DNA of 64,000 nt from Lolliginicoccus suaedae (GTDB lineage Bacteria; Actinomycetota; Actinomycetes; Mycobacteriales; Mycobacteriaceae), in contig NZ_VSSO01000005.1 in NCBI RefSeq assembly GCF_008312885.1, forward strand, positions 62,001 through 126,000, in the 5' to 3' direction. Shown here in pieces: positions 53,130-62,915 of the stretch. Both the position numbers and the translations under genes were made by a program. A model generated the notes under the pieces. The model was not told where the DNA came from, did not search any database, and worked only from the letters and a program-made list of their open reading frames with translations. Within the stretch, counting starts at the first letter, position 1, and each line of letters begins with the position of its first letter.

Positions 53130-55688
53130 TCAGCCGAGGACCAGTGACTCGCCATCCTCGCTGACGCCGACCGGCACCGTATCGCCATCGCGCACGTCAC
53201 CGGCAAGCACCAGCTTGGCGAGCTGGTCGCCGATCGATTGCTGGATGAGCCGGCGCAGCGGCCGGGCCCCGTAGGCCGGGTCGTAGCCCCGTGCCGCGAG
53301 CCACTCGCGCGCGGCGTCCGAGACAGCGAGCTCGAGCCGGCGCTGCCGCAACCGTTGCTGGAGCACGTCGAGCTGGATCCGCACGATCGACTCCAGCTGC
53401 TCGCGCCCGAGCGCGTGGAAGACAACGATGTCGTCGAGCCGGTTAAGGAACTCGGGCTTGAACGCTGACCGCACCGCGGCCATGACCCGCTCCGCATCGC
53501 CCCCCGCGCCAAGGTTGGACGTCAGGATGAGGATGGCGTTGCGGAAGTCCACGGTGCGCCCCTGGCCATCGGTGAGGCGACCGTCATCGAGCACCTGCAG
53601 GAGGATGTCGAACACATCCGGGTGCGCCTTCTCGATCTCATCGAACAGGATCACCGTGTAGGGGCGTCGGCGGACGGACTCGGTGAGCTGCCCGCCCGAC
53701 TCGTAGCCCACGTAGCCGGGGGGCGCGCCGACCAGCCTGGCCACCGAATGCTTCTCCGAGTACTCGCTCATGTCGATGCGCACCATCGCGCGATCGTCGT
53801 CGAACAGGAACTCGGCGAGCGCCTTGGCCAGCTCGGTCTTGCCGACACCGGTGGGCCCGAGGAACATGAACGATCCCGTGGGACGGTTCGGGTCGGCGAT
53901 GCCTGCCCGGGCCCGCCGCACCGCATCGGAGACCGCCTGCACGGCCTCGTCCTGGCCCACGACGCGATGGCGCAGCTCGTCCTCCATGCGGAGCAGCTTG
54001 GCCGTCTCGCCCTCCATCATGCGACCGGCAGGGATTCCGGTCCAGGCGGAGACCACATCGGCGACATCGTCGGGCCCGACCTCCTCCTTGAGCATCACAG
54101 CCGAGTCCCCGGGCCCGTTGCCGTGGCTGGCCTGCTCGGCGGCGTCGAGCTTCTTCTCGAGCTCGGGGATGCGGCCGTAGCGCAGCTCCGCGGCCTTGCC
54201 GAGGTCGCCGTCGCGCTCGGCGCGCTCGGACTCGCCCCGCAGGTTCTCGAGCTGCTCCTTGATCTGGCGGACCGAGTCGATGGCGTTCTTCTCGTGCTGC
54301 CAGCGCGCGGTCAGCCCCGAGAGCTTCTCGCGGCCGTCCGCGAGCTCCTGGCGCAGCTTGCCGAGGCGTTCCTTGCTGGCCTCATCGGTCTCCTTGGCCA
54401 GGGCCATCTCCTCGATCTCGAGGCGTCGCACGATGCGCTCGATCTCGTCGATCTCCACCGGGCGCGAGTCGATCTCCATGCGCAGGCGCGATGCGGCCTC
54501 GTCGACGAGATCGATCGCCTTGTCGGGCAGGAAGCGCGCGGTGATGTACCGGTCCGAGAGCGTCGCGGCGGCAACGAGCGCGGAATCGGTGATGCGCACG
54601 CCGTGGTGGACCTCGTAGCGCTCCTTGAGGCCGCGGAGGATGCCGACGGTGTCCTCCACCGAGGGCTCGCCGACGACGACCTGCTGGAAGCGACGCTCGA
54701 GGGCGGCATCCTTCTCGATGTACTTGCGATACTCATCGAGGGTGGTGGCGCCCACGAGCCGGAGCTCGCCGCGCGCGAGCATGGGCTTGATCATGTTGCC
54801 CGCGTCCATCGCGGACTCTCCCGTCGCGCCCGCACCGACGATGGTGTGCAGCTCGTCGATGAAGGTGATGACCTGCCCGTCGGAGCGCTTGATCTCGTCG
54901 AGGACGGCCTTGAGCCGCTCCTCGAACTCGCCGCGGTACTTCGCCCCGGCCACCATCGAGCCGAGATCGAGGGCGATGACCGTCTTGCCGCGCAGGCTCT
55001 CGGGCACATCACCGGCGATCACCCGCTGGGCGAGCCCCTCGACGATGGCGGTCTTGCCGACGCCTGGCTCGCCGATGAGGACGGGGTTGTTCTTGGTGCG
55101 CCGGGAGAGGACCTGGATGACGCGGCGGATCTCGTTGTCCCGTCCGATCACGGGATCGAGCTTGCCCTCGCGGGCGGCCGCGGTCAGATCGGTGCTGTAC
55201 TTCTCGAGGGCCTGGTAGGTGGCCTCGGGGTCGGGGTTGGTGACCCGGGAGCTGCCACGGACCGCGGTGAAGGCCTCGCGCAGGGCCTGGTCGGTGGCGC
55301 CATGGCGTTGCAGGAGGCGGGCAGTGTCCCCGCTGCCGGTGGCGAGCCCGACCATGATGTGCTCGGCCGAGACGTACTGGTCGCCGAGCTCGGTGGCGAG
55401 CTTCTGCGCGGTGGTGATCGCGGCGAGAGCCTCGCGCCCGAGCTGAGGCGTGGCGGATTGCCCGGTGACCACGGGGATGCGGTCGAGGAGCTGCGCGAGC
55501 TCGCGGTCGATGGCGGCCGGATCGGCTCCGACGGCCTTGAGGAGCGGCACCGCGATTCCGTCGGGCTGCTCGAGGAGGGCCGCGAGGATGTGCTGCGGCT
55601 GGATGTCCGGGTTGCCTGCTGCTGATGCGTTCTGCATCGCGGTGGACAAAGCTGCCTGGACCTTGGTGGTGGGCGAGAAAGCGTCCAT
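53130..55688 (-). CDS. clpB: ATP-dependent disaggregase ClpB
   Basis: Hsp100 chaperone that extracts proteins from aggregates together with DnaK, 852 aa from the ATG at 55688 ([19 protein letters not shown]). The order is an N domain with two Clp_N repeats (1-145), NBD1 with Walker A GEPGVGKT and [10 protein letters not shown], a coiled-coil middle domain (about 400-525, [19 protein letters not shown]), NBD2 with Walker A GPTGVGKT, and the C-terminal domain with [11 protein letters not shown]. The HspR-binding HAIR repeat lies 108 bp upstream, so it is under heat-shock repression with the dnaK operon. Confidence 0.97.
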   Translation of the reverse strand: MDAFSPTTKVQAALSTAMQNASAAGNPDIQPQHILAALLEQPDGIAVPLLKAVGADPAAIDRELAQLLDRIPVVTGQSATPQLGREALAAITTAQKLATELGDQYVSAEHIMVGLATGSGDTARLLQRHGATDQALREAFTAVRGSSRVTNPDPEATYQALEKYSTDLTAAAREGKLDPVIGRDNEIRRVIQVLSRRTKNNPVLIGEPGVGKTAIVEGLAQRVIAGDVPESLRGKTVIALDLGSMVAGAKYRGEFEERLKAVLDEIKRSDGQVITFIDELHTIVGAGATGESAMDAGNMIKPMLARGELRLVGATTLDEYRKYIEKDAALERRFQQVVVGEPSVEDTVGILRGLKERYEVHHGVRITDSALVAAATLSDRYITARFLPDKAIDLVDEAASRLRMEIDSRPVEIDEIERIVRRLEIEEMALAKETDEASKERLGKLRQELADGREKLSGLTARWQHEKNAIDSVRQIKEQLENLRGESERAERDGDLGKAAELRYGRIPELEKKLDAAEQASHGNGPGDSAVMLKEEVGPDDVADVVSAWTGIPAGRMMEGETAKLLRMEDELRHRVVGQDEAVQAVSDAVRRARAGIADPNRPTGSFMFLGPTGVGKTELAKALAEFLFDDDRAMVRIDMSEYSEKHSVARLVGAPPGYVGYESGGQLTESVRRRPYTVILFDEIEKAHPDVFDILLQVLDDGRLTDGQGRTVDFRNAILILTSNLGAGGDAERVMAAVRSAFKPEFLNRLDDIVVFHALGREQLESIVRIQLDVLQQRLRQRRLELAVSDAAREWLAARGYDPAYGARPLRRLIQQSIGDQLAKLVLAGDVRDGDTVPVGVSEDGESLVLG

Positions 55689-55795
55689 GTGTTCACACCC
55701 CTGTGACTCGACTGATCGTGTAGTGGGAGCGGGTGGCGGTGGCACCCGCTTGGTTGGCAGGCACGACCGATCCTAGCTACTACAACGATCAAAGA

Positions 55796-55816
55796 GTTGA
55801 GTCTGTTCCACTCAAG
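55796..55816 (-). promoter_or_regulatory. HAIR element (HspR operator) of clpB
   Basis: GTTGAGT-N7-ACTCAAG matches the HspR-associated inverted repeat CTTGAGT-N7-ACTCAAG at 13 of 14 arm positions. It is 108 bp upstream of the clpB start, and hspR is encoded in the window. Confidence 0.85.
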
Positions 55817-55885
55817 TATGGATGGGGCGGAAAGTGCCGGGCATCACATCGTCGTCCGCGACGTCCTTCCACTACTGCCCAGCGA

Positions 55886-56608
55886 TCACACAGCCGCGCG
55901 CACCGGCTCATCGACGCACCGTGAACGGGCATCCGCGATGATCGCCGCGATGATCGGGCCCAGCGCTGATTCCGGGCTGCACTCGTTGTCGAGCTCGAGC
56001 CAGCGCGGCGCGATGGACGCGAACAGCGGAGCCCGCTCGGCGGAATCCTTGCCGATGCCGGCGAACCAGGGGTCGGCCTCCGATGCCCGGATGGCCCGCA
56101 GGTTCAGCGCGACCGCGACGTTGCCGATCATGACCCGCCAGGACGACAGCAGCGCTAGCCCGGCCTGCTCCTCGCTGAGACCGGCCTCGCGCGCGGCGGC
56201 GAGGAACTCCTCGAGGAACCAGAGCGAGTCAGGCCCGAATGCCGTGTTCGTGCTGAGGATCTCCAGCGACCAGGGGTTCTGGAGCATGACTTGCTGCACG
56301 AGCGACGCGAGCCGGACCATCCGCTCCTGCGGATCATCGGGCAGCAGTGGACGCGGCAGCTCGGCACAGATGACCTGCAGGACCGCCGCGAGCAGGTCCG
56401 CCCTGCCATCGACATGGTGATAGAGCGCCATCGGGGAACTCTTCACCACTCCGGCGAGACGTCGCATGGATAGCGCATCGGGCCCCTCGGCCTCGATGAG
56501 CTGCCGGGCAGCCTGGACGATTTCCTCGCGCGATAGCTTGGCCGTCGCGCCACGCTTGTTGCCTCGCTTGCCGAGGTCACTGTTGGTAGCCACGTGGGTA
56601 TTCTGCAC
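55886..56608 (-). CDS. TetR-family regulator
   Basis: TetR repressor, about 240 aa from the GTG at 56608, which has GGGAGG six bases upstream; a GTG at 56593 is also possible. The DNA-binding helices are SREEIVQAARQLIEAEGPDA then MRRLAGVVKSSPMALYHHV, with a TetR_C-type ligand domain after. It lies between clpB and hspR on the same strand but is not part of either conserved unit. A perfect 8-4-8 palindrome just upstream suggests autoregulation. No obvious divergent target is present. Confidence 0.85.
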   Translation of the reverse strand: MQNTHVATNSDLGKRGNKRGATAKLSREEIVQAARQLIEAEGPDALSMRRLAGVVKSSPMALYHHVDGRADLLAAVLQVICAELPRPLLPDDPQERMVRLASLVQQVMLQNPWSLEILSTNTAFGPDSLWFLEEFLAAAREAGLSEEQAGLALLSSWRVMIGNVAVALNLRAIRASEADPWFAGIGKDSAERAPLFASIAPRWLELDNECSPESALGPIIAAIIADARSRCVDEPVRAAV

Positions 56609-56624
56609 TACACACCTCCCTTTG

Positions 56625-56644
56625 CCCCTATTTCTAGGGGCATA
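56625..56644. promoter_or_regulatory. 8-4-8 palindrome upstream of the TetR gene
   Basis: TGCCCCTA-tttc-TAGGGGCA is a perfect inverted repeat 16 bp upstream of the TetR start, where it would cover the transcription start. It is a likely autoregulatory operator, though it could also act as a hairpin. Confidence 0.5.
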
Positions 56645-56650
56645 TCTCGG

Positions 56651-56674
56651 TGAGTCTATGGAAAAACTCACCAA
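56651..56674 (-). terminator. Stem-loop between hspR and the TetR gene
   Basis: GGTGAGT (56651-56657) pairs with ACTCACC (56668-56674) around a 10-nt A-rich loop, 54 bp past the hspR stop. It may end the dnaK operon transcript; a second operator is the alternative. Confidence 0.4.
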
Positions 56675-56727
56675 ATGGGTAGTGAATCGTGGCTAGAAGA
56701 CGCGTTCTTCCAGGCATTGCAGCTCCG

Positions 56728-57129
56728 CTACGTCCTCCGGCGCTGCCAGACCACCAGCGCGTTGCTACGCGGCAGGGGCACCAGCTCGCCGCGCGCGGAG
56801 CGCAGCGCCGATACCTCATCGAGCAGTTCCGAGACCCGCGCCCGCAGCGCCTCGACCTGGTTCGTGAGCTCGATGATCCGCTTCACCCCGGCAAGGTTGA
56901 CGCCCTCTTCCTGGGAGAGCCGCTGCACCTCCCGCAGCAGGTCCACGTCGCGCTGCGAGTACCGGCGCCCCCCACCGCTGGCGCGATGAGGGGTCACCAG
57001 TCCTAGCCGGTCATAGGTGCGCAGCGTCTGCGCATGCATGCCCGCGAGCTCGGCCGCCACGGAGATCGCGAACATGCCAGCAGTCGGATCGGGCGAGCCC
57101 GGGACCGATGGGTCATGCCGATCATCCAT
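56728..57129 (-). CDS. hspR: Heat-shock repressor HspR
   Basis: MerR-type repressor, 133 aa from the ATG at 57129, which overlaps the dnaJ stop. The winged helix region is clear (FAISVAAELAGMHAQTLRTY then GLVTPHRASGGGRRYSQRD), followed by the coiled coil EALRARVSELLDEVSALRSA. It binds HAIR sequences; one is upstream of clpB and two candidates are upstream of dnaK, giving the usual feedback in which DnaK acts as co-repressor. It is the last gene of dnaK-grpE-dnaJ-hspR. Confidence 0.95.
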   Translation of the reverse strand: MDDRHDPSVPGSPDPTAGMFAISVAAELAGMHAQTLRTYDRLGLVTPHRASGGGRRYSQRDVDLLREVQRLSQEEGVNLAGVKRIIELTNQVEALRARVSELLDEVSALRSARGELVPLPRSNALVVWQRRRT

Positions 57130-58301
57130 CACGCACCCGCCCATCCAGCCCGCGGATCGAAACCACCGGCACGCTCGGCCGCCGCATACTTCTCCAGCGC
57201 CTCGACCGCATCCGCGGGCAACGACGAGGGAACCTTCACCGCCACCGTGACGAGCAGGTCACCCGGATCGCCCACCTTGCGTGGCACTCCCCGCCCGCGG
57301 ACGCGGAACACTCGCCCATCCCCCGTGCCGGCGGGAACCTTGACCCCGATCCGGCCATCGAGCGTGGGCACGGACAGGGTGGTGCCGAGCGCGAGCTCGC
57401 TGAACGACACCGGCACCGTCACCGTCAGGTCCTGCCCGGAGCGCTCGAGCACGGGATGCGGATCGACGTGCACAGTGACGTAGAGATCGCCCGCCGCCGC
57501 GCCGCGCATCCCGGCCTCGCCCTTGCCCGCGATGCGGATCTTCTGGCCATTGCTCACGCCAGGCGGGATACGGACGGTGATCGTGCGGCTCCGCGTTTGC
57601 ACGCCGGTGCCCGAGCAATCAGCGCAGGGGCTGTCGATGATCGAGCCCGTGCCGCGGCAGTCCTCGCACGGCTCGCTGAACCCGAACGCGCCCTGGTTGC
57701 TACTGATCACGCCAGCGCCGTTGCACCTTGGGCAGGTGCGCGGCGCGGTGCCGGGGCGCGCACCACTGCCATGACAGGTGGTGCACGCCGCCGGGGAGGT
57801 GATGCGCAGCGGCACCGTGGTGCCGAGGACGGCGTCGCGGAACGTCAAGCGCGTATCGGTCTCGAGGTGACGGCCACGCTGCGGACGGCGCGCGGCGCCC
57901 GGCTGGGCCTGCCTGTTGAACAGGCCCTCGAACAGGTCGCCGAAGCCACCAGCGCCCCCGCCGCCACCACCACCGAAGATGTCACCGAAGCTGAACCCCG
58001 CATCGGCATCGCCGGCTGTTTGGTAGCCGCCGCGCGGATCGAAGCCGCCGGGGCGGTGGCCGACCCGGAACATCCGCCGCGCCTCGTCGTACTCCTTGCG
58101 CTTGGCCGGGTCCTTCAGGGTTTTATACGCCTCGGAGACCGCCTTGAACCGCTCCTCGGATTGCTTGTCCCCCGGATTCGCGTCAGGGTGCAGAACGGGA
58201 GCGAGCTTGCGGTACGCCTTCTTGATCTCCTCCTGCGACGCATCCGAGGAGACGCCCAGGTCCTTGTAAAAGTCCTTCTCGAGCCATTCACGCTGAACCA
58301 T
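57129..58301 (-). CDS. dnaJ: Chaperone DnaJ
   Basis: Type I Hsp40 co-chaperone that loads substrates on DnaK and triggers its ATPase, 390 aa. The J domain (residues 9-75) contains HPD in [10 protein letters not shown] Gly/Phe-rich linker follows ([19 protein letters not shown]), then four zinc-binding CxxCxGxG motifs ([32 protein letters not shown]) and the C-terminal substrate domain. The start is 27 bp after the grpE stop and its own stop overlaps hspR in ATGA. Confidence 0.97.
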   Translation of the reverse strand: MVQREWLEKDFYKDLGVSSDASQEEIKKAYRKLAPVLHPDANPGDKQSEERFKAVSEAYKTLKDPAKRKEYDEARRMFRVGHRPGGFDPRGGYQTAGDADAGFSFGDIFGGGGGGGAGGFGDLFEGLFNRQAQPGAARRPQRGRHLETDTRLTFRDAVLGTTVPLRITSPAACTTCHGSGARPGTAPRTCPRCNGAGVISSNQGAFGFSEPCEDCRGTGSIIDSPCADCSGTGVQTRSRTITVRIPPGVSNGQKIRIAGKGEAGMRGAAAGDLYVTVHVDPHPVLERSGQDLTVTVPVSFSELALGTTLSVPTLDGRIGVKVPAGTGDGRVFRVRGRGVPRKVGDPGDLLVTVAVKVPSSLPADAVEALEKYAAAERAGGFDPRAGWAGA

Positions 58302-58328
58302 CGGGCGCCCCTCCTTCCTCCAGTGTTC

Positions 58329-59024
58329 CTACTCCGCGTCCGGGCTTCCACCAGGCGCGGCATCATCGTTGTCGCCCTCGGCCGTGTCACTGTCGACGAC
58401 CGCGACCATCGCGTGCCGCAGCACCTTGTCACCGAAGGTGTACCCCTGCCGGAGCACCGTTCCGACGACCGGCTCGCTGCTGCTGCCCTCGTGCTGGACG
58501 GCCTCGTGCAGGGACGGATCGAACGGATCGCCCTCGCTGCCGAAAGCGGCGAGGCCCTGGCCCTCGAGCACGGCCTGGAGCTTGTCGGCCACCGACCTCA
58601 GCGGCCCCGATTCGAGGTCGCCGTGCGCACGGGCGCGAGCGAGGTCATCGAGCACACCGAGGAGCTCGCCCACCACAGTGGCCTTGGCCGCGCTCTTCTC
58701 CGCGGCACGATCGCGCTCGACCCGCCGCCGGTAGTTGGCGAACTCGGCCTGCAACCGCTGCAGGTCCGCGGTCCGCTCCGCCAGCTGGGCCTCGAGCTCG
58801 CGGGCCCGGGCATCCTGGTCCTCCGGCTCGTCGGCGGCCGCGCCATCCTCGGTGCCGGCATCGTCCCCGCCAGCGGCGGGCGCCGGGTCGACGACATCGC
58901 CCTCGAGGGGCGCGTCCGCCGCCGACCCAGCCTCGCCGTTCCGGGCCGTGCCAGTATCGGGATCGATCTTCCGCTTGTCGGTGATCGTTACCGGTTCCTG
59001 ATCACGTGCGTCGGATCCGCTCAC
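58329..59024 (-). CDS. grpE: Nucleotide exchange factor GrpE
   Basis: Releases ADP from DnaK; 231 aa. The GTG at 59024 overlaps the dnaK stop in GTGA. The first 70 residues are an acidic, Ala-rich disordered tail typical of actinobacterial GrpE. They are followed by the long coiled coil ([19 protein letters not shown], then [10 protein letters not shown]) and the C-terminal beta domain containing [20 protein letters not shown]. Confidence 0.96.
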   Translation of the reverse strand: MSGSDARDQEPVTITDKRKIDPDTGTARNGEAGSAADAPLEGDVVDPAPAAGGDDAGTEDGAAADEPEDQDARARELEAQLAERTADLQRLQAEFANYRRRVERDRAAEKSAAKATVVGELLGVLDDLARARAHGDLESGPLRSVADKLQAVLEGQGLAAFGSEGDPFDPSLHEAVQHEGSSSEPVVGTVLRQGYTFGDKVLRHAMVAVVDSDTAEGDNDDAAPGGSPDAE

Positions 59025-60862
59025 TTGGTGTCCTTATCGTTCGGCTCGTCCACGACCTCGGCATCGACGACATCCTCGGCGCCAGTGTCCGCGCCAGCAC
59101 CCTCGGCGCCCTGCGCGTCCTGGGCCGCCGACTCGTACATCGCCTGGCCCATGGCCTGCGACTCGGTGCTCAGGGTCTCCATCGCGGTCTTGATGGCCTC
59201 GGCGTCGGTGCCAGCAAGAGCATCCTGCAGGCCCTTGAGCGCGGTCTCGACCTTGCCCTTGGCCTCGCCGTCGATCTTCTCCTCGTTGTCCTTGAGGAAC
59301 TTCTCGGTCTGGTAGACCAGCGACTCGGCCTGGTTGCGGACCTCGGCCTCCTCCTTGCGCTTCTTGTCCTCCTCCGCGTGCGCCTCGGCGTCCTTGATCA
59401 TCTGGTTGATCTCGTCGTCGGACAGGCTGGAGCCACCCTGGATCTTGATGGTGTTCTCCTTGCCGGTGCCCTTGTCCTTGGCGGTGACGTGGACGATGCC
59501 GTTCGCGTCGATGTCGAAAGTGACCTCGATCTGCGGCACGCCGCGCGGTGCGGGCGGGATGTCCGCGAGGTCGAACGAGCCGAGCAGCTTGTTGTGCCGC
59601 GCGATCTCGCGCTCGCCCTGGTAGACCTGGATCTGCACCGAGGGCTGGTTGTCCTCGGCCGTGGTGAAGGTCTCGGACTTCTTGGTCGGGATGGTGGTGT
59701 TGCGCTCGATGAGCTTGGTCATCACGCCGCCCTTGGTCTCGATGCCCAGCGAGAGCGGGGTGACATCGAGCAGGAGGACGTCCTTGACCTCACCACGGAG
59801 CACGCCAGCCTGCAGCGCGGCACCGACAGCGACAACCTCGTCCGGGTTGACGCCCTTGTTGGGGTCCTTGCCCGACAGCTCGCGGACGAGGTCGGACACG
59901 GAAGGCATGCGGGTGGAGCCACCGACGAGCACGACGTGGTCGATGTTGCCGATCGCGACGCCCGCGTCCTTGATGACCTGCTGGAACGGCGCGCGGGTGC
60001 GGTCAAGGAGATCAGCGGTGATCTTCTGGAACTCGGAGCGGCTGAGCTGCTCGTCGAGGAACAGCGGGTTCTTCTCCGCGTCGACCGTGATGTAGGGAAG
60101 GTTGATGGTGGTGCTCTGGCCCGAGGACAGCTCGATCTTCGCCTTCTCGGCGGCCTCGCGGAGGCGCTGCATGGCCATCTTGTCCTTGGTCAGGTCGATG
60201 CCGTTCTGCAGCTTGAACTTGTTGACGAGCCAGTCAACGATGCGCTGGTCCCAGTCGTCGCCACCGAGGTGGTTGTCGCCCGCGGTCGCGAGGACCTCGA
60301 CCACGCCATCGCCCATCTCGAGCAGGGACACGTCGAAGGTGCCGCCACCGAGGTCGAAGACGAGGATGGTCTGTTCCTTGCCGGCCTTGTCGAGGCCGTA
60401 GGCGAGCGCTGCCGCGGTGGGCTCGTTGACGATGCGCAGGACGTTGAGGCCCGCGATCTGCCCGGCTTCCTTGGTGGCCTGCCGCTGCGCGTCCTCGAAG
60501 TAGGCCGGCACGGTGATCACGGCGTCGGTGACGTCCTCGCCCAGGTACGCCTCGGCGTCGCGCTTGAGCTTCATCAGCACGCGCGCGCTGATCTCCTGCG
60601 GCGTGTAGTTCTTGCCGTCGATGTCGTTCTTCCAGTCGGTGCCCATGTGGCGCTTGACCGAGCGGATGGTGCGATCAACGTTGGTGACGGCCTGGTTCTT
60701 CGCGGGCTGGCCGACGAGGACTTCTCCGTTGCGCGCGAATGCCACCACCGACGGCGTGGTCCGCGCACCTTCTGCGTTGGCGATGACAACAGGGTCACCG
60801 CCCTCGAGCACTGATACGACCGAGTTGGTGGTGCCGAGGTCGATTCCGACCGCTCGCGCCAT
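59021..60862 (-). CDS. dnaK: Chaperone DnaK (Hsp70)
   Basis: 613-aa Hsp70, from the ATG at 60862 ([21 protein letters not shown]); longer frames run into the promoter. The ATPase domain shows [34 protein letters not shown] and [10 protein letters not shown]; the substrate domain shows [14 protein letters not shown]; the C-terminal lid ends in the acidic tail [17 protein letters not shown]. First gene of the HspR-controlled operon dnaK-grpE-dnaJ-hspR, with HAIR-like repeats upstream. Confidence 0.98.
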   Translation of the reverse strand: MARAVGIDLGTTNSVVSVLEGGDPVVIANAEGARTTPSVVAFARNGEVLVGQPAKNQAVTNVDRTIRSVKRHMGTDWKNDIDGKNYTPQEISARVLMKLKRDAEAYLGEDVTDAVITVPAYFEDAQRQATKEAGQIAGLNVLRIVNEPTAAALAYGLDKAGKEQTILVFDLGGGTFDVSLLEMGDGVVEVLATAGDNHLGGDDWDQRIVDWLVNKFKLQNGIDLTKDKMAMQRLREAAEKAKIELSSGQSTTINLPYITVDAEKNPLFLDEQLSRSEFQKITADLLDRTRAPFQQVIKDAGVAIGNIDHVVLVGGSTRMPSVSDLVRELSGKDPNKGVNPDEVVAVGAALQAGVLRGEVKDVLLLDVTPLSLGIETKGGVMTKLIERNTTIPTKKSETFTTAEDNQPSVQIQVYQGEREIARHNKLLGSFDLADIPPAPRGVPQIEVTFDIDANGIVHVTAKDKGTGKENTIKIQGGSSLSDDEINQMIKDAEAHAEEDKKRKEEAEVRNQAESLVYQTEKFLKDNEEKIDGEAKGKVETALKGLQDALAGTDAEAIKTAMETLSTESQAMGQAMYESAAQDAQGAEGAGADTGAEDVVDAEVVDEPNDKDTK

Positions 60863-60901
60863 GGTGTTCCTCCTTGTAGATATTCCTGGCATCCGATCAA
60901 A

Positions 60902-60922
60902 GATGAGTGGATGCGACTCAAA
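60902..60922 (-). promoter_or_regulatory. HAIR-like element 1 upstream of dnaK
   Basis: GATGAGT-N7-ACTCAAA matches the HAIR arms at 11 of 14 positions, with the exact 7-bp spacer, 40 bp upstream of the dnaK start. Confidence 0.7.
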
Positions 60923-60953
60923 GCTACGCGCGATCCGACGATCGCGCCAGCCA

Positions 60954-60974
60954 CCTGAGCCTATCTCGCTCAAC
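60954..60974 (-). promoter_or_regulatory. HAIR-like element 2 upstream of dnaK
   Basis: CCTGAGC-N7-GCTCAAC keeps the HAIR symmetry and spacing. The changes from consensus at the inner T/A pair are matched on both arms (C and G). It is 92 bp upstream of the dnaK start. Confidence 0.5.
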
Positions 60975-61175
60975 CTTACATCGGGATCAACGGTCGGCCC
61001 ACGGCGTTTTGTTCCCGGGCATCCCCACGCCTGTTGAGATCCACGCCACACCGCCGTCACGATCTCATGACGTCCTGCCCGCGACCCTGGTCCAGCAGGC
61101 CCTCCCGGACCTAGAGTTATCCCGACGCCTGCTCTCACGCAGCGCCAACCCGAGAAAGGGCGACCAGAGCCAACG

Positions 61176-62540
61176 ATGCGCACCTCACCACTTCGCCGCG
61201 CGGGCACCGCCGCGCTCGCGGCCCTCGTTCTCGGCATGGCCCCGCTCGCCAGCGCGCATGCCGAGCCAGCCCCTGCCCCCGCCGCGACAGGACTGCCCCC
61301 GGCACTCATCGAGGCCCTCGAGCGGGACCTCGGCATCACCGCCGAGGAGTTCCTCGAGCGCTCCGCGATCGCCCAGGATCTCGCAACCTTCGCGCACGAT
61401 CTCCGGGCCCGCTTCCCCGACGAGTTCGGTGGCGCCTGGCTCGACAACGGCGTCCCCACCATCGCCGCGACAACGAGCACGCTCGCCGACGAGGCCAAGG
61501 AGGCAGGCTTCGCCGTCACCGAGGTATCGCGCACCGAGACCGCCCTGCGTGCCGAGCTCGCCGACCTGCAGCGCTGGATCGATGCGCTCCCCGCGCCGCT
61601 CAACGGCATGTTCCGCGGTGCCGTCATCGACCTGACCCGCAACACCGTCGTCCTCGGCCTCGCCGAGAGCGAGCTCGGGGCCGCCATCGAGCTGCCGGAG
61701 CTGCTCGACCGCGCTGGCGTGGTGCTGACCCCCGCCAACGAGGTCGTCCCCGGCGAGGACACCATCGATGAGCAGCCCCTCGCTGGCAGCGGAAGCAACA
61801 AACCGCTACAGCCCCAGCCCCAGCCCCAGGATCAGGACGAGGAGGATCTCCCTCCCGCGAGCGCTACGGTCGTGACGCCGTTCGAGGCACTCGGCGGCGA
61901 TGCCTTCATCGCTGGCGATGCCACGTCGCTGCGCTGCTCGCTCGGCTTCAATGGGATCAACGACGACGGCAAGGCCATCAACCTCACGGCCGGGCACTGC
62001 AACCCCGACGGACCAGGCACCTCTGGCACGCCCACCCGCTTCCTGCAGGGGCCGCTCGCCGGTCAGGTCTTCGGCCGCTTCACCGCGACGAACATGGACA
62101 AGGTCGACTACGCCGTCATCGAGATCGACGACGCGCACCAGGAGGCGTTCTCGTCCGCCGGGATCCGCGGCGGGGGCGAGCTGCGCATCACCGGCACCGC
62201 GGACCCCGTGATCGGCATGCCCGTGTGCAAGTCCGGCGTCACCACCGGTTTCAGCTGCGGCGTGGTCACCGCCACCAACCTGACCCTGCAGATCGGGCCC
62301 CGCACCCTGGGCAACGCGTTCACCTCGAGCATCTGCGCGCTGCAGGGCGACTCCGGGGGCGCGATCATCAGCGGCACCCGCGCCGTGGGCATCTCCAGCG
62401 CCTCGGACGTGGGTGATTTCACATCATGCTCCGCCGCCATCGAGGAGACCGCGATCTACGGGGAGACGCCGCTGCTCTACGCGACCCCGATCAATGATGT
62501 CCTCGCCCGGGAGCCCGGGGTCCGCCTCACCACCGGATAG
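61176..62540 (+). CDS. Secreted S1-family serine protease with pro-region
   Basis: Exported chymotrypsin-fold protease, 454 aa. A Sec signal peptide (residues 1-29, ending SAHA) is followed by a helical pro-region of about 190 residues resembling the alpha-lytic protease type, then a Gln/Pro/Asp linker ([18 protein letters not shown]) and the catalytic domain. The triad is His274 (LTAGHC), Asp311 (KVDYAVIE) and Ser393 (QGDSGGA). Cys254/Cys275 and Cys351/Cys361 are at disulfide-like spacing. The pro-region probably folds the enzyme and is cut off afterwards. The gene stands alone, divergent from dnaK, and is followed by a large hairpin. Substrate unknown. Confidence 0.92.
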   Translation: MRTSPLRRAGTAALAALVLGMAPLASAHAEPAPAPAATGLPPALIEALERDLGITAEEFLERSAIAQDLATFAHDLRARFPDEFGGAWLDNGVPTIAATTSTLADEAKEAGFAVTEVSRTETALRAELADLQRWIDALPAPLNGMFRGAVIDLTRNTVVLGLAESELGAAIELPELLDRAGVVLTPANEVVPGEDTIDEQPLAGSGSNKPLQPQPQPQDQDEEDLPPASATVVTPFEALGGDAFIAGDATSLRCSLGFNGINDDGKAINLTAGHCNPDGPGTSGTPTRFLQGPLAGQVFGRFTATNMDKVDYAVIEIDDAHQEAFSSAGIRGGGELRITGTADPVIGMPVCKSGVTTGFSCGVVTATNLTLQIGPRTLGNAFTSSICALQGDSGGAIISGTRAVGISSASDVGDFTSCSAAIEETAIYGETPLLYATPINDVLAREPGVRLTTG

Positions 62541-62560
62541 GCCCCCGGGGGGCACCAACC

Positions 62561-62614
62561 GGCAGCGCCCTGGGATGGCTGGGAATCCAGCGATCCCAGG
62601 GCTTTCGCGCTGCC
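62561..62614 (+). terminator. Long nested stem-loop after the S1 protease
   Basis: Three aligned stems, GGCAGC/GCTGCC outside, GCCCTGGGAT/ATCCCAGGGC in the middle and GCTGG/CCAGC inside a GAAT loop, form a 54-nt hairpin with small interruptions, starting 20 bp past the stop codon. It fits a terminator. Confidence 0.7.
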
Positions 62615-62621
62615 AGGGCAC

Positions 62622-62648
62622 CATAATGTTCAAGTTAGGCTCGCCTGC
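62622..62648 (+). promoter_or_regulatory. Possible promoter -10 with an IdeR/DtxR-like iron box
   Basis: CATAAT (62622-62627) is followed at 62630-62648 by a 19-bp sequence containing GTTAGGCT and CCT that matches the IdeR/DtxR box TTAGGTTAGGCTAACCTAA at about 13 of 19 positions. It lies about 270 bp upstream of the Fe-S oxidoreductase gene. The gap 62541-62915 holds no other recognisable gene. Confidence 0.3.
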
Positions 62649-62915
62649 GCGAAAGCAGCTACCAGGGCACGTAATACCGTTAGGAAAGACGAGTGTGCGC
62701 GCGATCAGGTGCTCACGCCCCAACCGGCCCGCAGCAACAGTGGCGCCGGGCAGGGCGGGCATGGGATGCGCAGGCCTCGCCGCGACACAACCGCACAGGA
62801 ATCCCCTCGCGCCACGCGGGAAGCGCAGCGCAAGTTACCCGCGGGTAACATAGAGGGGAAGCGGACGGCTTACGGCTGGCGGCACACACCGCCACGACAG
62901 AAAGGCCACGACGAC

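Larger units (their letters stand above)
60863..61175. other. 313-bp divergent control region of dnaK and the S1 protease
   Basis: No gene is seen. The half near dnaK holds two HAIR-like repeats, listed separately. The half near the protease gene must hold its promoter; I could not pick one with confidence. GAGAAAGGG lies about 15 bases before the protease ATG. Confidence 0.6.
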
